Assembly (NCBI GenBank): GCA_965234335.1
Contig: OZ248436.1
Location: 12,437-76,436, forward strand
Direction: 5' to 3'
Origin: Leadbetterella lacustris
GTDB lineage: Bacteria; Bacteroidota; Bacteroidia; Cytophagales; Spirosomataceae
Length of the DNA: 64,000 bases
Below are positions 62,701 to 64,000 of the stretch, in pieces. Under the pieces are notes generated by a model, which saw nothing but the letters and a program-made list of their open reading frames with translations, made no database searches and was not told the origin of the DNA. Every line of letters begins with the position of its first letter. Position 1 is the first letter of the stretch. The translations under genes were made by a program, and so were the position numbers.

Positions 62701-63176
62701 AGCAAGGAATTCTAAAAGATGGTCAGAATTTTAAAAACAAAGACCAATTGATTGGTGTAGGAGGAAAAGGAAATCCATCGGTTGACGGAGTTAAATCATT
62801 TACATTAGATCTTTCAGAATATTTAGGCGTAGAAATTAAAGGATTTACTTATTCTTCTGATGGGTCAGGAAATGCTTCTGACATGGTCTTGGGTAAATAT
62901 GAAAACAATACAAATACCAAATCATACGGTAGAGGTACAGAATTATATAATAAATATGGTCCAAATTATTCTGCTCTAAATGTTACAGAAGACTTTCATA
63001 CTCATCCAGATGGTAAATTAGGAGCAACTGAATCAAACCGAGAACTTTCTGGTGATGTTGAAAGTCTTCAAAATAGCAGACCATTTATGCCAAATGCAAA
63101 TTTCATTATTTTATATAGAATTAATGGACAAAGAAAACCAGGTCAATTTAATTATAACCATCAATATAGACCTTAA
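56781..63176 (+). CDS. Bacteroidota RHS-repeat polymorphic toxin with JAB-like C-terminal tip
   Basis: 2131 residues from MKKLLIFISVHLFSFSSFSQ, a Sec signal peptide; the open frame runs 34 codons further up (ATG also at 56706), but the signal peptide supports 56781. The N-terminal part (GDYAVNLATGIPDIQIPLYS) is the usual Bacteroidota RHS head. A central DUF6443-like segment (SYQLFDGLGRPTQTLGYGQT) is followed by YD/RHS repeats such as YDSRGRLIRED, the RHS core DHLGSSAVTF, and WWGVDPLAEKREWLTPYNYV closed by DPNG at 62538-62549. The last ~208 residues are the tip (62550-63176). A JAMM-like HTHP motif lies at 62997-63008, fitting a Toxin-JAB1-type domain. The tip's target is unknown. Confidence 0.87.
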   Translation: MKKLLIFISVHLFSFSSFSQVDSTKKDSIAIKRGISTVNEQYKKYIPNFSPQSPNTAQSTKFGDYAVNLATGIPDIQIPLYSATAGSLSLPITLKYHASGHKIKSKATWVGWGWSLDVGDGISRTVQGLPDDMDGTTGSNYINTTLLSSIDPCSSTANYNLINAARNNLQDLEPDIFSYSTSSSSGKFILAANGAQPFLFPWQAIKVNKTINSSGYISEFDLIETNGTAFKYGKDKLGNLAQESQNSIHGRWSKQYVSNWNLTQILSPNNKDSINLYYQNGGNVYQEDYQWSASITANQSGNYFTNTLTATAQPSTSSSTSTENNIRYIKFPNGEIEFIQSLPTEIRSDATNSRYLKQIKIYNYADNQKVLLRTVDFFYSYFKNMNNQDARLKLDSISINHSSSVDRQVYKFNYFTNNFSWDDSFNSHLKQDFFGSFNGQNNQSLITVSSLNVATATSPNPIPITNGGANRQSSSAYSKECVLEKITFPSGAFTTFDFENNQFFNGTSGVLGSGLRVKSIKTFKNTTAQPITKRYQYASEHGLGIGKLPTNWKPDTSDMVFHQTIHYSSPGILGSDIIGLSGTADQFIISPYSQIEMGSIDGAPVYYTQVDEYFEDDTATIKNGKNQYLFSFEKDVLYSKPYANPKTYNSHKRGLLLNKKTFTNTNLLLSEQINQYQDFKVTSVLGGGFVANKNIYVEGGVYGICSTNMPISPIGPEMQYYSHSYFTGNRKLISTTETIDNVNTTKTFTYDDNLFIKTTKEDDSYTNHYRISESIYPTDAIYSSDPMATELKNRHMIDIPLETIEKEDLNGTINTLFKQKTVYGTFTGNNTRGLTNNILPKEIWVALGGIPSTGGTLEKRVEYIAYDTFGNPSEYKQDEVSNSMVWGYNNSLLIGLVKNATAGQVNTALSSTGLNISSFSVTNLSNTQFTTLANFRAALPNTQVSWFTHIPQVGLSNTFAPNGLRNFYEYDSFQRLTTSKDHEGNLTALNLYKTTPTNNYIRTSNLRVATTNTLDALSFLTAKISYQLFDGLGRPTQTLGYGQTPDLKTLLGSEISYDRWGRTIQNLLPVSSGTLTFSPINNAKNLAQSFYNDTAPTDSTIYEASPLNRLKANFGAGGAWRTNNKNTQIFYESAGTDIRYYTVNNANSVILNGFYPANSLFKKRIIDEQGNTNIEISDKRGRLIQKQTQKDNSGNWLTTYYCYDGLGRPRAIIQPIAYNLNQTINATDQAHRDFVFAFEYDSRGRLIREDIPGAGERYSVYDKADRLVMQNNALQSETGKWNFWRYDAFDREVMRGETGPIGYTQSYWQYYFDQQTIINEAWDYNTHYFTNTSFPSNTAIDYSHVKQYQIYDDYDFAAAEHAFKPDSAYHPRYTNAKGLLTLTVKRDLNLMDQGQYRYYTDTYYYDSKNSPIQIFSTHDMGGANNNTKYNLKNIQYNFAGEVVKERIYGQFTSGNISLLTEFDRNHVGLVTNTYLTINGGLKEKISTQSYDAINRLLQKTIMPDGTFTVGGFQDYINRNTSPTPVTNDIAKKAICLLPGVLIGGSNIPYSATINPNGVGGTTINSLQKMDYLYHIRGGLRGINLDANQNPTPNQAQGDLYSYKLDYETANQWNGNIGKQTWNTQNQTRGYNLSYDPSQRLANANYFGATGENYNLNDLTFDDNGNIKTLKRYGKGNSGYGIQDNLTYNYQGNRLLGLTDAAGNNHGNTYHKDNGSNNDYTYYSNGSLKTDGNRGITNIAYQTYLNRTAQVNFSDGTSLKNLYDGGGNLFKREKSNSETWHYVDRFVIKNGQLYSINIPDGRMIKNGNNWEKEFYYKDHLGSSAVTFSAQNGQLVAKEYAPVDPYGLDLFGINQANSTKDNFTYQSKEKLDDFGILGTNDFGARVFDKHSLRWWGVDPLAEKREWLTPYNYVQNNPINRIDPNGLTDFTLNKKTGEVSQVGETNDQPDRILKTNRHGEVKHRRNGEAKVAVEGIEQGILKDGQNFKNKDQLIGVGGKGNPSVDGVKSFTLDLSEYLGVEIKGFTYSSDGSGNASDMVLGKYENNTNTKSYGRGTELYNKYGPNYSALNVTEDFHTHPDGKLGATESNRELSGDVESLQNSRPFMPNANFIILYRINGQRKPGQFNYNHQYRP
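62550..63176 (+). other. JAB-like toxin tip of the RHS protein
   Basis: A 208-residue C-terminal domain after DPNG. Key elements: a Gly-rich central loop (SSDGSGNASDMVLGKYENN), NVTEDFHTHPDGKLGATES with HTHP, a following ELSGD (Ser/Asp of a JAMM-like metal site, one residue shorter than the usual SxxD spacing), and a terminal FIILYRINGQRKPGQFNYNH. The base composition is distinctly AT-richer than the RHS body. Enzymatic activity (metalloprotease or related) is inferred from the JAB family only. Confidence 0.6.
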
Positions 63177-63191
63177 TTTATAGATAGTCAA

Positions 63192-63653
63192 ATGAGGAAA
63201 TTAATAATTACATGTTATATAATCTTGGTTTCCATTAGTAGTCTTTATTCTCAAGGAAAACTAATCAAAGGAAGAATTATTGCTGAAAATTTAGAAAATT
63301 TACCGTTTGCTTCAATTTTGATTAATGATAAGATTGAAGTTGGCAAAGCTGATGTAAATGGTTATTTTGAAATAAACATTCCTATTACAGAGAAAAAGAT
63401 AATATTTATTTTTCTTGGAATGGAGGTTACTAATATAGACCTTGAAGATAAATGTAATGAGATTGAAGTTATTTTGATGGATAATGTTACTTATGATTTT
63501 AGATCTCTCAAAAAGGTGGACAGGCTTCGTAAGAAAAGGTTTGAGAAATTACCTGAATTACGTAAAATGGCATTAGATAAAGGTATTTTTAAGAAACCAA
63601 ATACCTGTTATAAACAAGAATTTATACCTTACTATAGAAAAAAATTAAAGTAA
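63192..63653 (+). CDS. Small exported CarboxypepD_reg-like protein, candidate immunity
   Basis: 153 residues, 15 bases after the RHS stop on the same strand. Signal peptide about 1-20 (MRKLIITCYIILVSISSLYS). A CarboxypepD_reg-like beta sandwich covers about 24-95 (KLIKGRIIAENLENLPFASI; ADVNGYFEINIP), then a charged C-terminal tail rich in Lys and Arg. Position directly after a toxin-tip gene, similar AT-rich composition, and small size make it the best candidate for the cognate immunity protein. The exported location would fit protection from a toxin delivered from outside. No direct evidence of function. Confidence 0.7.
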   Translation: MRKLIITCYIILVSISSLYSQGKLIKGRIIAENLENLPFASILINDKIEVGKADVNGYFEINIPITEKKIIFIFLGMEVTNIDLEDKCNEIEVILMDNVTYDFRSLKKVDRLRKKRFEKLPELRKMALDKGIFKKPNTCYKQEFIPYYRKKLK

Positions 63654-63723
63654 AATAGCAAACAGCCCTAAATAGGAGCTATCTTATTTAAAACGCAGCA
63701 ATATTTTTTAATTTAACGTACTT

Positions 63724-64000
63724 AGGGTCTGCTGAAAAAGGTAAAAAGTACTTATAGGTAGTAAGTTATGGGATATTTTGATAAATTTGGTGCAAACTAT
63801 TTTGCATATGAAGCCCAAAAACCTTGCAGCACATCGCAAATACTCTCCCGTAAGCCAGATGGCATTACCGGGATTTGAAACTCCATTTGTCAAACAGCTT
63901 GATCCTGAGAATCGTTGGGTCAAGTTTAGCGGGATTATTCCTTGGGATGAAGTAGTAAGCCTCTATGAAAAAACTCTTAGGCGTAATACAGGTCGGCCAC
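63724..64000 (+). mobile_element. Left part of an insertion sequence, cut by window end
   Basis: From about 63724 (AGGGTCTGCTGAAAAAGG) the sequence looks like the terminal inverted repeat of a Bacteroidota IS, and a transposase start lies 84 bases inside. The right end is outside the window, so the inverted repeat and target duplication cannot be checked. Confidence 0.55.
63808..64000 (+). CDS. Transposase N-terminus (IS5/IS1182-type), partial
   Basis: 64 codons from ATG 63808 to the window edge: MKPKNLAAHRKYSPVSQMAL followed by FVKQLDPENRWVKFSGIIPW and a NTGRP segment. The WVKFSGIIPWDEVVSLY block followed by NTGRP is typical of the N-terminal helical domain of IS5/IS1182-group DDE transposases. 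The catalytic DDE region lies outside the window. Confidence 0.7.
   Translation, partial: MKPKNLAAHRKYSPVSQMALPGFETPFVKQLDPENRWVKFSGIIPWDEVVSLYEKTLRRNTGRP

Noticed and set aside
1..64000. CRISPR array, rRNA or tRNA genes
   Set aside because: No regular 25-40 bp direct repeats with spacers, and no recognisable cloverleaf or rRNA segments were found by reading.

Overview
The window reads as a chromosomal segment of an AT-rich member of the phylum Bacteroidota, most likely order Cytophagales. Evidence: many genes are preceded by the phylum's -7 promoter element TAnnTTTG rather than a sigma70 -10 box; lineage-typical families are present (DUF4290 next to murA, DUF4494, a PafA-type alkaline phosphatase, a CrtZ-type carotenoid hydroxylase, CarboxypepD_reg/TonB-plug proteins, a Bacteroidota-style RHS protein); and lpxB indicates a Gram-negative envelope. 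The genus cannot be assigned from the sequence alone. No rRNA, tRNA or CRISPR array was recognised.

Layout. 1-3481 (minus strand): end of a surface-polysaccharide cluster (two GT2 glycosyltransferases, FkbM methyltransferase, WbsX/GH99-like protein). 3558-16170: mostly housekeeping and redox genes (methylmalonyl-CoA epimerase, mutS, HDAC-like deacetylase, frr, pyrH, EamA transporter, two related redoxins, alpha/beta hydrolase, a RelE/ParE-type toxin whose antitoxin reading frame carries an in-frame stop, small MscS, and an RsmB/NOP-type methyltransferase lacking its catalytic cysteines). 16321-19619: a second glycan patch (two glycosyltransferases convergent with a second WbsX paralogue). 20019-27997 (plus): thiolase-like protein, AMP-ligase, TonB receptor, queD, lpxB, lipoprotein, sufB. 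28131-29017: Xre/RES toxin-antitoxin pair directly after sufB. 29044-41966: metabolic and envelope genes, including a LytS/LytTR two-component system coupled to a glycerate kinase, crtZ and pafA. 42071-55040: M16 protease, DUF4290-murA, DEAD helicase, lysS, a large CarboxypepD_reg/TonB-plug protein and a GHL10-type glycosidase lipoprotein. 55037-56174: a DinB-like / PD-(D/E)XK overlapping pair. 56175-56780: gene-free region with a 67-bp tandem repeat. 56781-63653: a 2131-residue RHS polymorphic-toxin protein ending in a JAB-like tip, with a small exported CarboxypepD_reg protein 15 bp downstream that is a candidate immunity factor. From about 63724 to the window end: the start of an insertion sequence with a truncated transposase.

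Most notable: the RHS/JAB plus exported partner module with a sharp base-composition drop at the toxin-tip boundary; the cysteine-less m5C methyltransferase homologue; the interrupted antitoxin beside an intact toxin; and the thiolase-like gene that lacks the second catalytic cysteine and appears to need a non-standard start.
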